Below are positions 1 through 6,886 of a stretch of DNA of 25,338 bases, one piece after another. The translations under genes and the position numbers were made by a program. Source of the stretch: Flavobacteriaceae bacterium (GTDB lineage: Bacteria; Bacteroidota; Bacteroidia; Flavobacteriales; Flavobacteriaceae); assembly GCA_002401385.1 (NCBI GenBank), contig NVSY01000001.1, forward strand, positions 1-25,338, read 5' to 3'. Under the pieces are notes generated by a model. The model was not told the DNA's origin. It did not search any database and worked only from the letters and a program-made list of their open reading frames with translations. Each line of letters opens with the position of its first letter. Position 1 is the stretch's first letter.

Positions 1-33
1 ATTTTGGACTCTCAAAATTGATTGTTTTGGAAG

Positions 34-41
34 CAAATATA
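34..41 (-). promoter_or_regulatory. Putative -7 promoter element pointing out of the window
   Basis: Read on the minus strand this is TATATTTG, a match to the Bacteroidota sigma-A -7 consensus TAnnTTTG. It would drive a gene lying to the left of the window. No TTG box is seen at the usual spacing upstream, so it rests on the -7 element alone. Confidence 0.35.
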
Positions 42-146
42 CTTTTTTATAACGAAGTTTATGACTGTGTTTTGATTGTTCTATTTAAAGAAGTTTCTTA
101 AAGTTAGAAAATCAAGCATGTGAGAATTCTTTTTATTTTAAATAGA

Positions 147-186
147 AACTTAACTTATCATATGTTTTCTAATGATAAGTTAAGTT
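147..186. terminator. Perfect 15-bp hairpin downstream of the ExbB-like gene
   Basis: Bases 147-161 pair perfectly with 172-186 around a 10-base loop. The hairpin starts 16 bases past the stop of the minus-strand gene ending at 203. On the minus strand it is followed by a mixed T-rich stretch (TTTCTATTT) rather than a clean U-tract. It may be a weak terminator or an mRNA-stabilising 3' hairpin. The stem is AT-rich, so termination efficiency is uncertain. Confidence 0.45.
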
Positions 187-202
187 GTCAATAAGGACTC
201 AA

Positions 203-553
203 TTAATTTTCATTCTTATTTTTTGTCCATAAGAGTATAAGCTTACCTATTTGAGAGGTGAAGAATATTAGGATACCAAATATGGGGGCAATGTAACTTA
301 CAATTAGTCCGTTAGCGAGTACTGAGGGGCTTATGTCTCCTGCTAAGGCAATGGATTCGAAGGCTCCAATGAATCCTAAAATTTGTGCAAAGAACCCCAG
401 TACCATAGAAAATAATCCTAGGGTTGAAATGGTACTTATCAATTTTTGTTTTTCTGTATTTTTAAAAACTCCTTTTACTATTAATAATAAAATAATGATG
501 AATAGGATTAATAGTGGGTACATTAAAGGTCCACCTTGATTTAAATAAGTCAT
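203..553 (-). CDS. Small MotA/TolQ/ExbB-like membrane protein
   Basis: A 116-residue protein with a short polar N-terminus and about three membrane segments (roughly residues 11-27, 43-66 and 80-108), ending in a charged KNKNEN tail. The segment from LGLFSMVLGF through ISPSVLANGLIVSYIAPIFG resembles the conserved two-helix core of the ExbB/TolQ/MotA proton-channel family, where a Gly-rich helix and an 'A.G...AL..T..GL' helix line the pore. It is about half the usual ExbB length (near 230-240 residues) and lacks the large cytoplasmic region. No ExbD, TolR or TonB partner lies nearby, so energisation of an outer-membrane transporter cannot be claimed. It is divergent from the LytS/LytTR pair across a 208-bp gap, so regulation by that pair is possible but unproven. 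Family assignment is likely; function is unknown. Confidence 0.75.
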   Translation of the reverse strand: MTYLNQGGPLMYPLLILFIIILLLIVKGVFKNTEKQKLISTISTLGLFSMVLGFFAQILGFIGAFESIALAGDISPSVLANGLIVSYIAPIFGILIFFTSQIGKLILLWTKNKNEN

Positions 554-647
554 ATCTATTGTTTTTTATAATTATTTGATAAAAGTAAGTGTCATTTATA
601 AGTTGTTGTTGTTTATGAGATGGATGAGCAATTTAAGCACCTTTATT

Positions 648-663
648 ACAATATTATTATTGT
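648..663. repeat. 16-bp AT-rich inverted repeat in a divergent intergenic region
   Basis: ACAATA-TTAT-TATTGT is a perfect 6-bp inverted repeat about 100 bp upstream of the histidine kinase start and 95 bp upstream of the ExbB-like gene. It could be an operator. In such AT-rich sequence it could also arise by chance. Confidence 0.2.
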
Positions 664-761
664 TTTAAGATAATCGAGTTTTTTTAGGTTAAAACAGACT
701 CTAATGAAGTGATTTGTCGCATAAAGTTTGACAAGGACTAAATTTTGCTTTATTTTATAGG

Positions 762-1835
762 ATGAATATTGTTAGAAGATTTAATAAAATGCGTTTTGTT
801 CCTACACACATGCTGTTTTGGGGTTGTGTTTGGTTGTTTTTTGTATACTTTTTTGGATTTAATTCTGAAAATAAAAACTATATCTATTGGTATTCGAGTG
901 TATTGTTGCCCGTAACAATGGTAGCCACCTATTTTGTGATTTATTTTTTAATCCCTAAATACCTGTTAAGGAAAAAACACTTTTTGTTTGTTGTGTATGG
1001 AGTATATTCCGTGATTGGAGTGTCAAATTTAATTGTATTGGCTATGTTAGGGGGATTCGTTTTTATGACAAAGTATAACTATGAAAAGGTTCCTTTATTA
1101 GGTACTAGTTTACCTATGGCCTTGATAGGGGTTTATCTGATAGTTGTTTTTGTGTCCTCCATTAAATTATTAAAATATAATTATGAAGCGTTGGATCGGA
1201 ATAAATCATTAGAAAATAAAATTTTAGAAACTCAATTGTCAAGTAAAGAACAAGAATTACATTTTTTAAAAAAGCAAATTCATCCTCATTTTTTGTTCAA
1301 TACGTTGAATACTATTTATGGTTTTGCCTTACGTAAATCTGAAGACACCCCTGAAGTTATTTTAAAATTATCTAATTTATTGGATTATATCTTATACCAA
1401 GTAGATAAGCCAAAAGTTGGATTGACAGCTGAGGTATTACATATAAAAGAATATATAGCATTGGAAAAAATTAGGTTTCAGGACACACTTAATATTGTGT
1501 TTAAAGCTTCCGATATTCTTTCAGAATTTCAAGTGGCGCCTATGTTATTAATTCCTTTTGTGGAAAATGCTTTTAAACACGGAGATTTAATAGATGGAGT
1601 ACTTGATATTCAATTGGATTTAAAAGTAGTGGATGGTTGTTTATATTTTAAAATTAAAAATACCGTACTAGGAGATAATGAGACTAAAGTTGATAAAGGT
1701 TTAGGCTTGAAAAATATTCGGCAGCGTTTGGATTTGGTGTATGCAAATAATTATGAATTAAAGATTGAACATCAAAAAAATATGTTTAGTGTGTATTTAA
1801 AAATCAGGAATTTAAATATAAAAAATGAGGGGTAA
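762..1835 (+). CDS. LytS-type sensor histidine kinase
   Basis: A 357-residue inner-membrane histidine kinase of the His_kinase (LytS/YpdA) family. Four membrane segments occupy about residues 16-33, 45-64, 73-97 and 116-134. A short coiled linker follows, then the kinase core. The phosphoacceptor box is QIHPHFLFNTLNTIYGFAL, with H174 the likely phosphorylated histidine. The ATP-binding N-box is LLIPFVENAFKHG (about 258-270) and the G-box is GLGLKNIRQRL. There is no extracellular sensor domain, so the signal is presumably read in or near the membrane. Its stop overlaps the response-regulator start by 11 bp, so the two are co-translated and form a cognate pair. The signal is unknown. The start is the only reasonable ATG ahead of the first membrane segment; a near-match promoter (TAAATTTTG, one base too long) lies at 739-747. 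Confidence 0.93.
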   Translation: MNIVRRFNKMRFVPTHMLFWGCVWLFFVYFFGFNSENKNYIYWYSSVLLPVTMVATYFVIYFLIPKYLLRKKHFLFVVYGVYSVIGVSNLIVLAMLGGFVFMTKYNYEKVPLLGTSLPMALIGVYLIVVFVSSIKLLKYNYEALDRNKSLENKILETQLSSKEQELHFLKKQIHPHFLFNTLNTIYGFALRKSEDTPEVILKLSNLLDYILYQVDKPKVGLTAEVLHIKEYIALEKIRFQDTLNIVFKASDILSEFQVAPMLLIPFVENAFKHGDLIDGVLDIQLDLKVVDGCLYFKIKNTVLGDNETKVDKGLGLKNIRQRLDLVYANNYELKIEHQKNMFSVYLKIRNLNIKNEG

Positions 1836-2544
1836 AACAATACAGTGTATTATAGTGGATGACGAACCTATGGCACGTGATATTTTAGAAAATCATTTGT
1901 CAAAAATTAAGGACATAAAAATTGCGAAATCATGTAAAAATGCGACAGAAGCTTTTAGTGCAATCAGTTTACATTCAGTTGATTTAATTTTTTTAGACAT
2001 TAATATGCCTGGAATTTCTGGTTTAGACTTTGCGAAGTCTATTAACAAAAATATTAAAATCATATTTACTACAGCCTATAGGGAATATGCAGTGGATGGA
2101 TTTAATTTGCAAGCCGTGGATTATTTATTAAAGCCCATTTCTTTTGAACGATTATTGCAGGGAGTACAAAAATATTTAGGTGAAAATTTACAAGCTCAAC
2201 CTACTGTCGAAACTTCTATTACCCCATCAAAGAGTCATTTTATATTTGTGCGTTCCGACCGTAAAATGATAAAGATCAATTTTTCGGATATAGTGCTGGT
2301 AGAAAGTTTAGCCGATTATATTAAAATTCATTTGAGTAATCAAGTAGTGGTTACTCGAGAAACAATTAGCAGTATTGAAGCAAAGTTGCCTCAGCAAGAA
2401 TTTATAAGAGTACATCGGTCTTTTATTGTCTCGATTGATAAAATGGACTCTTTTACAAACGAGTATATTGAGATCAAGGACAAAGCCATTCCTATAAGTA
2501 GGTCTTATAAAAAGAGTGTTCTCTCACAATTAACAGCGCAATAA
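1825..2544 (+). CDS. LytTR-family response regulator
   Basis: A 239-residue transcription regulator. The receiver domain (residues about 6-118) has the acidic pocket D12/D13, phosphoacceptor D58 in FLDINMPG, T83 in TTAY and K103 in LLKP. A variable linker at about 119-138 is followed by a LytTR DNA-binding domain to the C-terminus, recognisable by IVLVESLADYIKIHL, the RVHRSFIVSIDKM stretch and the final IPISRSYKKSVL. LytTR proteins bind paired direct repeats and usually control few targets. The gene begins inside the 3' end of the kinase gene. Targets cannot be identified from the window; the divergent ExbB-like gene is a candidate by position only. Confidence 0.94.
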   Translation: MRGKTIQCIIVDDEPMARDILENHLSKIKDIKIAKSCKNATEAFSAISLHSVDLIFLDINMPGISGLDFAKSINKNIKIIFTTAYREYAVDGFNLQAVDYLLKPISFERLLQGVQKYLGENLQAQPTVETSITPSKSHFIFVRSDRKMIKINFSDIVLVESLADYIKIHLSNQVVVTRETISSIEAKLPQQEFIRVHRSFIVSIDKMDSFTNEYIEIKDKAIPISRSYKKSVLSQLTAQ

Positions 2545-2570
2545 AAAAGCCCTTCAAATACATGAAAGGC
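2543..2570 (-). terminator. Rho-independent terminator of the cupin gene
   Basis: Read on the minus strand, GCCTTTCA pairs with TGAAGGGC (one U-G wobble) around a six-base loop, followed directly by TTTTTT. On the plus strand the wobble becomes a C-A mismatch and no T-tract follows. The terminator therefore serves the minus-strand gene ending at 2603, not the response regulator, whose stop codon it abuts. Confidence 0.75.
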
Positions 2571-2602
2571 CTAGAGGGAAATTGAATAATTTTATTGAAA
2601 CA

Positions 2603-2944
2603 TTAATTATTAGCAACGTCTTTTACACGGTTTACAGTATCTAATTTAGAGAGTGTAAGTCTTACGATACTATCGCTTGTGGCTAATAAATCATGTGGAA
2701 TATTGGCGTCTAAAGATAATATATCTCCTTTTACAAGGTGTAATACATCACCCAAAACTCCAAAGTCTAATGTACCTTCAAACATTTCAACGGTTATAGG
2801 GAATTTAGTTTTGTGTTCTTTCATCTCCTGTCCAGCTTTCATTACTACACGTACTTCCTTAGAAGTATCCGTGTCTAAAAGTGCGGTAATCACAGGTTTA
2901 TTGTCGTCGTATCTTAAGTCTTTAAGTAAAGATGTTGTTTTCAT
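2603..2944 (-). CDS. Small cupin-domain protein
   Basis: A single-domain protein of 113 residues from the preferred start MKTTSLLKDL at 2944; an in-frame ATG at 2965 would add seven residues (MRHKLHD) and is less likely. The cupin fold is suggested by motif 1, GQEMKEHKTKFPITVEMFEG (about 38-57), and motif 2, GDILSLDANIPHDLLA (about 73-88). Only part of the usual metal-ligand set is present: H44 and H84 are kept, while the second histidine of the HxH pair is replaced. Metal binding is therefore uncertain. Such stand-alone cupins are often annotated only as cupin proteins; substrate and role are unknown. It is monocistronic, with its own terminator. Confidence 0.78.
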   Translation of the reverse strand: MKTTSLLKDLRYDDNKPVITALLDTDTSKEVRVVMKAGQEMKEHKTKFPITVEMFEGTLDFGVLGDVLHLVKGDILSLDANIPHDLLATSDSIVRLTLSKLDTVNRVKDVANN

Positions 2945-3030
2945 ATCATGTAGTTTATGACGCAAAGATAGTATAATTTAATCAATAGAAGACAAAATAG
3001 TCTTTTATTTTTTATTGGATAAAATCCATG

Positions 3031-3038
3031 TATATTTG
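3031..3038 (+). promoter_or_regulatory. -7 promoter element of the mevalonate decarboxylase gene
   Basis: TATATTTG followed by CGG matches the Bacteroidota -7 consensus TAnnTTTG. It lies inside the 5' end of the longest reading frame, which starts at 3028, so the true translation start must be downstream (3055 or 3058). The implied 5' leader is only about 10-15 bases. No well-spaced TTG box is evident. Confidence 0.6.
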
Positions 3039-3054
3039 CGGAAACATTTTGAGC

Positions 3055-4176
3055 ATGATGAATCGCAATTTTATCCCGAAAAATTTAAACAATATTCAAG
3101 AAAAAGGACAGTATACTTGGAAGTCTCCGAGCAATATTGCCTTGGTAAAATATTGGGGTAAAAGTGACCCACAGCTGCCAAAAAACCCTTCGATTAGTTT
3201 TACGTTGGATGCCTGTCACACCATCACAACATTACATTTTCAGAAAAAGGAGGTTAATGATGATGATTTCAGTTTTGATATTTTTTTTGAAGGAAAGAAA
3301 AAAGAGGATTTTAAGCCTAAGATTGCTGGTTTTTTTGAGCGCATCCATACATACATGCCGTTTTTGAAAGCGTATCATTTTGAAATTCATTCAGAAAATT
3401 CTTTTCCTCATAGTAGTGGAATTGCTTCATCTGCAAGTGGGTTGAGTGCCATTGCCTTGTGTTTAATGAGTATGGAGAAATTAATGAATCCAGCTATGGA
3501 GCAGGAGTTCTTCAATAATAAAGCATCATTTTTAGCCCGATTAGGTTCTGGAAGTGCGGCAAGAAGTATTGAAGGAGAATTGGTAGTATGGGGGGAGCAT
3601 AAAGAAGTGTTGGGAAGTTCTAATTTGTATGGAGTGACTTTGGAGCAAGAGATTCATCCTGTTTTTAAAAAATACCAAGACACTATTTTATTGGTAGACA
3701 AAGGGGAGAAAGTGGTGTCGAGTACCGTAGGACATCAATTAATGCACAAGCATCCATTTGCTGAACAACGCTTTGAACAAGCACATGAAAATGTATCAGC
3801 TATGTTATCGGTGTTGAAAAGGGGTGACTTAGATAGATTTGTTGAAATTGTAGAAAGTGAAGCCTTGACATTACATGCCATGATGATGACAAGCATGCCT
3901 TATTTTATTTTGATGAAACCAAATACCTTGGCCATTATCCAGAAAATATGGGCGTTTAGAGCAAGGTCAAAATCACATGTATGTTTTACCTTGGATGCAG
4001 GGGCTAACGTACATGTATTATATCCAGAAAATGAGAAAGAAGTTGTACTTGAGTTTATTGAAAAAGAGTTAGTTGACTTTTGTCAAAAAAAACATTATAT
4101 TTGTGATAGAGCCGGAAATGGTGCAATAGAATTGAATGGTGATGCTCAAATCTACACGGAATTAGAAAAACAATAA
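3055..4176 (+). CDS. mvaD: Diphosphomevalonate decarboxylase
   Basis: A GHMP-fold enzyme that uses ATP to convert mevalonate 5-diphosphate to isopentenyl diphosphate, the last step of the classical mevalonate pathway, in the cytoplasm. With the start at 3055 it has 373 residues. Diagnostic features are SPSNIALVKYWGKSD (24-38), the ATP-loop region PHSSGIASSASGLSAIAL (118-135), GSGSAARSIEGELVVWG (about 164-180) and the catalytic aspartate D314 in FTLDAGANVHVLYP. The family more often shows DAGPN here, so alanine replaces proline. The longer reading frame from 3028 is rejected because a promoter element overlaps its first codons; ATG 3058 is an equally possible start. Mevalonate kinase lies one gene downstream. 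Confidence 0.93.
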   Translation: MMNRNFIPKNLNNIQEKGQYTWKSPSNIALVKYWGKSDPQLPKNPSISFTLDACHTITTLHFQKKEVNDDDFSFDIFFEGKKKEDFKPKIAGFFERIHTYMPFLKAYHFEIHSENSFPHSSGIASSASGLSAIALCLMSMEKLMNPAMEQEFFNNKASFLARLGSGSAARSIEGELVVWGEHKEVLGSSNLYGVTLEQEIHPVFKKYQDTILLVDKGEKVVSSTVGHQLMHKHPFAEQRFEQAHENVSAMLSVLKRGDLDRFVEIVESEALTLHAMMMTSMPYFILMKPNTLAIIQKIWAFRARSKSHVCFTLDAGANVHVLYPENEKEVVLEFIEKELVDFCQKKHYICDRAGNGAIELNGDAQIYTELEKQ

Positions 4177-4260
4177 TTATTTTCATATATAGATAAATAG
4201 TCGGTTACATACATAGCATTGAAAGTAGTTATTGTCAAATATTAACTTAAATTTTATGAT

Positions 4261-4830
4261 ATGAAAACACGCAAATTAGTCCTCGTCCTTATTACTTTTT
4301 TATCCGTTAGTATCCTTTTTGCACAAGGTGATACTGTTTGGTATGATTCCAATTGGAATGTCACTGAAGAAGAAAATGCTACTTATTACAGACCCAATCC
4401 TGAGAAAAAATTGAATGGCTATTGGTTGATAGATTATTACACTTCTGGAATGATTCAAATGGAAGGTCTTTCTAAAGAATCGGATGATGAAGTTTTTGAA
4501 GGAGTAATTAAATGGTATTATGAAAATGGAAAGGTACAACAAGCCATATATTATTCGGAAGGTAAATTGAACGGATCTCGAAAAATGTATTTCAAATCTG
4601 GGAAGCTTAAAAATGAACGCTATTATGTAATGGGTATCGTAAAAGGCGATTATGTTTCTTTTTATGAATCTGGAACTAAAATGATTGATGGATTCTATAA
4701 AAATGATAATAAACATGGAGAGTGGACGGAATATTACCAAGACGGAGAGAAAAAAGCCTTTGGGACATATGAAAATGGCAAAAAAGTAGGTGTGTGGAAA
4801 CACTTTCATTACAACGGTTCCTATGAGTAA
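4261..4830 (+). CDS. Secreted YwqK/MORN-like repeat protein
   Basis: A 189-residue protein with an N-terminal signal peptide (KTRK, a hydrophobic core to about residue 19, then FAQGD with probable cleavage before Q). The rest consists of MORN-like repeats of about 20-24 residues with the pattern 'Y..G......G.W..YY..G', for example IKWYYENGKVQQAIYYSEG, MYFKSGKLKNERYY and GEWTEYYQDGEKKAFGTYENG. These resemble the YwqK 'toxin-antitoxin system antitoxin component' family, a name that does not establish a toxin-antitoxin role. No toxin-like gene is adjacent. It sits between two mevalonate genes with an 84-bp gap upstream and no clear consensus promoter. Function unknown; probably periplasmic or surface-exposed. 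Confidence 0.8.
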   Translation: MKTRKLVLVLITFLSVSILFAQGDTVWYDSNWNVTEEENATYYRPNPEKKLNGYWLIDYYTSGMIQMEGLSKESDDEVFEGVIKWYYENGKVQQAIYYSEGKLNGSRKMYFKSGKLKNERYYVMGIVKGDYVSFYESGTKMIDGFYKNDNKHGEWTEYYQDGEKKAFGTYENGKKVGVWKHFHYNGSYE

Positions 4831-4859
4831 GAATTTTATTAGTTGTAATTATAATGTAG

Positions 4860-4867
4860 TATATTTG
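4860..4867 (+). promoter_or_regulatory. -7 promoter element of the mevalonate kinase gene
   Basis: TATATTTG followed by TAG matches TAnnTTTG and lies 23 bases before ATG 4891. A TTG at 4843-4845 is only 14 bases upstream, shorter than the usual spacer, so the -33 box is unconvincing. The element indicates that mevalonate kinase can be transcribed separately from the gene upstream. Confidence 0.55.
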
Positions 4868-4890
4868 TAGTGCTTAAGCAAAAAAACAAA

Positions 4891-5826
4891 ATGAAAGGAC
4901 CTCTTTTTTACGCAAAAATATTATTATTCGGGGAATATGGAATTATAAAAGATTCCAAAGGATTGGCCATTCCGTATAATATGTATCAAGGTGCATTAAA
5001 AAATGATGATAATTCTACACTGACTGCTATAGATTCAAATGCTAATTTGAGGAAGTATCACTCGTATTTGTTGGAGTTGTCAGTTTTGGGAACCTCTTTA
5101 ATTTCGTTTGATTTAAAGCGTTTTAAGGATGATTTAGATACAGGAATGTACTTTGACTCTAGTATTCCTCAAGGGTATGGAGTTGGTAGTTCGGGTGCTT
5201 TAGTGGCCTCTATTTACGATAAGTATGCCTTTGATAAAATTACAGTTTTAGAGAATTTGACGCGTGATAAATTATTAGGATTAAAAAAGGTGTTTGGACA
5301 AATGGAGTCTTATTTTCATGGGAAGAGTTCTGGACTGGATCCTTTGAATAGTTATTTGAGTTTACCTATTTTAATCAACTCTAAAGATAATATTGAACCT
5401 GCAGGAATTCCATCTCAACAACAAGGGAAAGGAGCTGTTTTTTTATTGGATTCTGAGATTGTCGGGGAAACAGAGCCAATGGTAAACATCTTTATGAATA
5501 AGATGAAAAATGAAGGATTTAGAAATATGTTGAGTAAAGAATTTACGGTACATACAGACGCTTGTATTGACGATTTTTTAAATGGAAATGTGTCATCATT
5601 ATTTGGAAACGTTAAAAAATTATCGAAAGTAGTATTGGCAAATTTTGAACCAATGATTCCTAAGAATTTTCAGAAAATCTGGCAACGTGGTATTGATACC
5701 AATGACTATTATTTGAAACTTTGCGGTTCTGGAGGCGGTGGTTATATCCTAGGTTTTACAGAAAATTTCGATAAAACAAAAATCTTATTGAAAGAATATA
5801 AATTAGAATTAGTATATCGTTTCTAA
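4891..5826 (+). CDS. Mevalonate kinase (GHMP family)
   Basis: Phosphorylates mevalonate with ATP in the mevalonate route to isoprenoids. From ATG 4891 it has 311 residues. The N-terminal motif FYAKILLFGEYGII (6-19) carries the family lysine and glutamate. The GHMP ATP loop is PQGYGVGSSGALVASIY (93-109). The probable catalytic aspartate is D150 in HGKSSGLDPL. The C-terminal glycine-rich GHMP motif is LCGSGGGGYILGF. A GTG-initiated extension from 4870 is rejected because it begins only two bases after the -7 element. The sequence distinguishes a mevalonate-kinase-like GHMP enzyme from the decarboxylase upstream, but cannot by itself exclude phosphomevalonate kinase. The HGxSSGxD motif favours mevalonate kinase. 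Confidence 0.87.
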   Translation: MKGPLFYAKILLFGEYGIIKDSKGLAIPYNMYQGALKNDDNSTLTAIDSNANLRKYHSYLLELSVLGTSLISFDLKRFKDDLDTGMYFDSSIPQGYGVGSSGALVASIYDKYAFDKITVLENLTRDKLLGLKKVFGQMESYFHGKSSGLDPLNSYLSLPILINSKDNIEPAGIPSQQQGKGAVFLLDSEIVGETEPMVNIFMNKMKNEGFRNMLSKEFTVHTDACIDDFLNGNVSSLFGNVKKLSKVVLANFEPMIPKNFQKIWQRGIDTNDYYLKLCGSGGGGYILGFTENFDKTKILLKEYKLELVYRF

Positions 5827-5871
5827 GCATAATTTGTAGTTTCTGAAACTTTCTTAGCTTACATTAGTACC

Positions 5872-6807
5872 ATGGATTTATTAGAAATAACCAAGAATAA
5901 TAGTAAAAAAAAAGCAGCATTTTGGTATAAAATGTTAAGTATGTTATCCGTTGTACGTGGGTATAATATTTTTCTAATTGTATTGGCTCAATACTTAGCT
6001 TCCATATTTATTTTTTCGCCAGAAAAGTCGTTGAAAATTGTATTGTTCGACGTTCAATTATATTTAATAGTATTGGCTACTATGTGTGTGGTAGCGGCTG
6101 GCTATATCATAAATAATTTCTACGATTCTGAAACAGATCGCATCAATAGGCCCGAGAAATCAAAATTAGATGCCTTGGTCAATCAAAAAACGAAATTAAA
6201 AATCTACTTTTTATTTAATTTTTTAGGTGTGTTTTTTGGCTTATTTGTTTCCTTTAGAGCAGCCTTATTTTATGCAGTATATATTTTTCTGATTTGGTTT
6301 TATTCACATAAACTGAAAAAATACCCACTTGTGAGTATGTTTTCTGCTGCAGTGTTAGCATTGTTGCCGTTTTTTGCAGTTTTTGTGTATTATAAAAACT
6401 TTTCTGAAGTCATTTTTGTACATGCCTCGTTTTTGTTTTTTTTATTATTGATCCGTGAATTGGTAAAGGATTTAGAAAAAATAAAAGGAGATGTGGTTCA
6501 AAATTACCAAACGATACCTATTAAATATGGGGAGTATTTTACAAAAATGCTATTGACATTATTAGTGGTTCTCACCTTAAATCCTATTTATTTTTTATTA
6601 AACGTATATGAAGTAGGCGGAATGCGCTATTATTTTTATTTGAGCATAGCTTGTTTAGTGTTGTTTACTGCCATGCTTTGGCGCAGTAGTTCAAAAAAAC
6701 AGTATTTAAGACTTCATGTGTTGTTGAAATTATTGTTGCTTGCGGGTGTTTTTAGCTTATCATTGATCGATTATTCCGTGCTTATCAGTCGTATCTTAAA
6801 TTTCTAG
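5872..6807 (+). CDS. UbiA-family prenyltransferase
   Basis: A 311-residue integral membrane protein with about eight or nine hydrophobic segments. It has both aspartate-rich motifs of the UbiA superfamily: NNFYDSETDRINRP (81-94, with D85 and D89) and RELVKDLEKIKGD (195-207, with D200 and D207). These bind prenyl diphosphate through magnesium. Flavobacterial homologues are commonly annotated as geranylgeranylglycerol-phosphate geranylgeranyltransferase, but that name comes from archaeal relatives and the acceptor here cannot be read from sequence. It follows mevalonate kinase by 45 bp, which supports an isoprenoid role. A true menaquinone (MenA) role is less likely but not excluded. Confidence 0.85.
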   Translation: MDLLEITKNNSKKKAAFWYKMLSMLSVVRGYNIFLIVLAQYLASIFIFSPEKSLKIVLFDVQLYLIVLATMCVVAAGYIINNFYDSETDRINRPEKSKLDALVNQKTKLKIYFLFNFLGVFFGLFVSFRAALFYAVYIFLIWFYSHKLKKYPLVSMFSAAVLALLPFFAVFVYYKNFSEVIFVHASFLFFLLLIRELVKDLEKIKGDVVQNYQTIPIKYGEYFTKMLLTLLVVLTLNPIYFLLNVYEVGGMRYYFYLSIACLVLFTAMLWRSSSKKQYLRLHVLLKLLLLAGVFSLSLIDYSVLISRILNF

Positions 6808-6840
6808 ACTAATCGATTGTGAATCAGCATGTAATTAGCC

Positions 6841-6871
6841 TTTGTGTTGTCAAAAAATAATGGTACTTTTG
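6841..6871 (+). promoter_or_regulatory. Promoter of the pseudouridine synthase gene
   Basis: TTTG at 6841-6844, a 19-base spacer, then TACTTTTG at 6864-6871: a full match to the Bacteroidota TTTG-N19-TAnnTTTG promoter. ATG 6887 follows 15 bases after the -7 box, giving a very short leader. Confidence 0.7.
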
Positions 6872-6886
6872 CCAAAATTTTAATAA

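Noticed and set aside
2545..2570. Terminator for the response regulator on the plus strand
   Set aside because: On the plus strand the stem has a C-A mismatch and no following T-tract; the minus-strand reading fits much better.
4300..4809. 169-residue minus-strand reading frame inside the YwqK-like gene
   Set aside because: It lies wholly antisense to a gene with a signal peptide and regular MORN-like repeats; its own sequence shows no domain.
4261..4830. Antitoxin of a toxin-antitoxin pair, as the YwqK family name suggests
   Set aside because: The protein is exported and no toxin-like gene is adjacent; the family name alone is not evidence.
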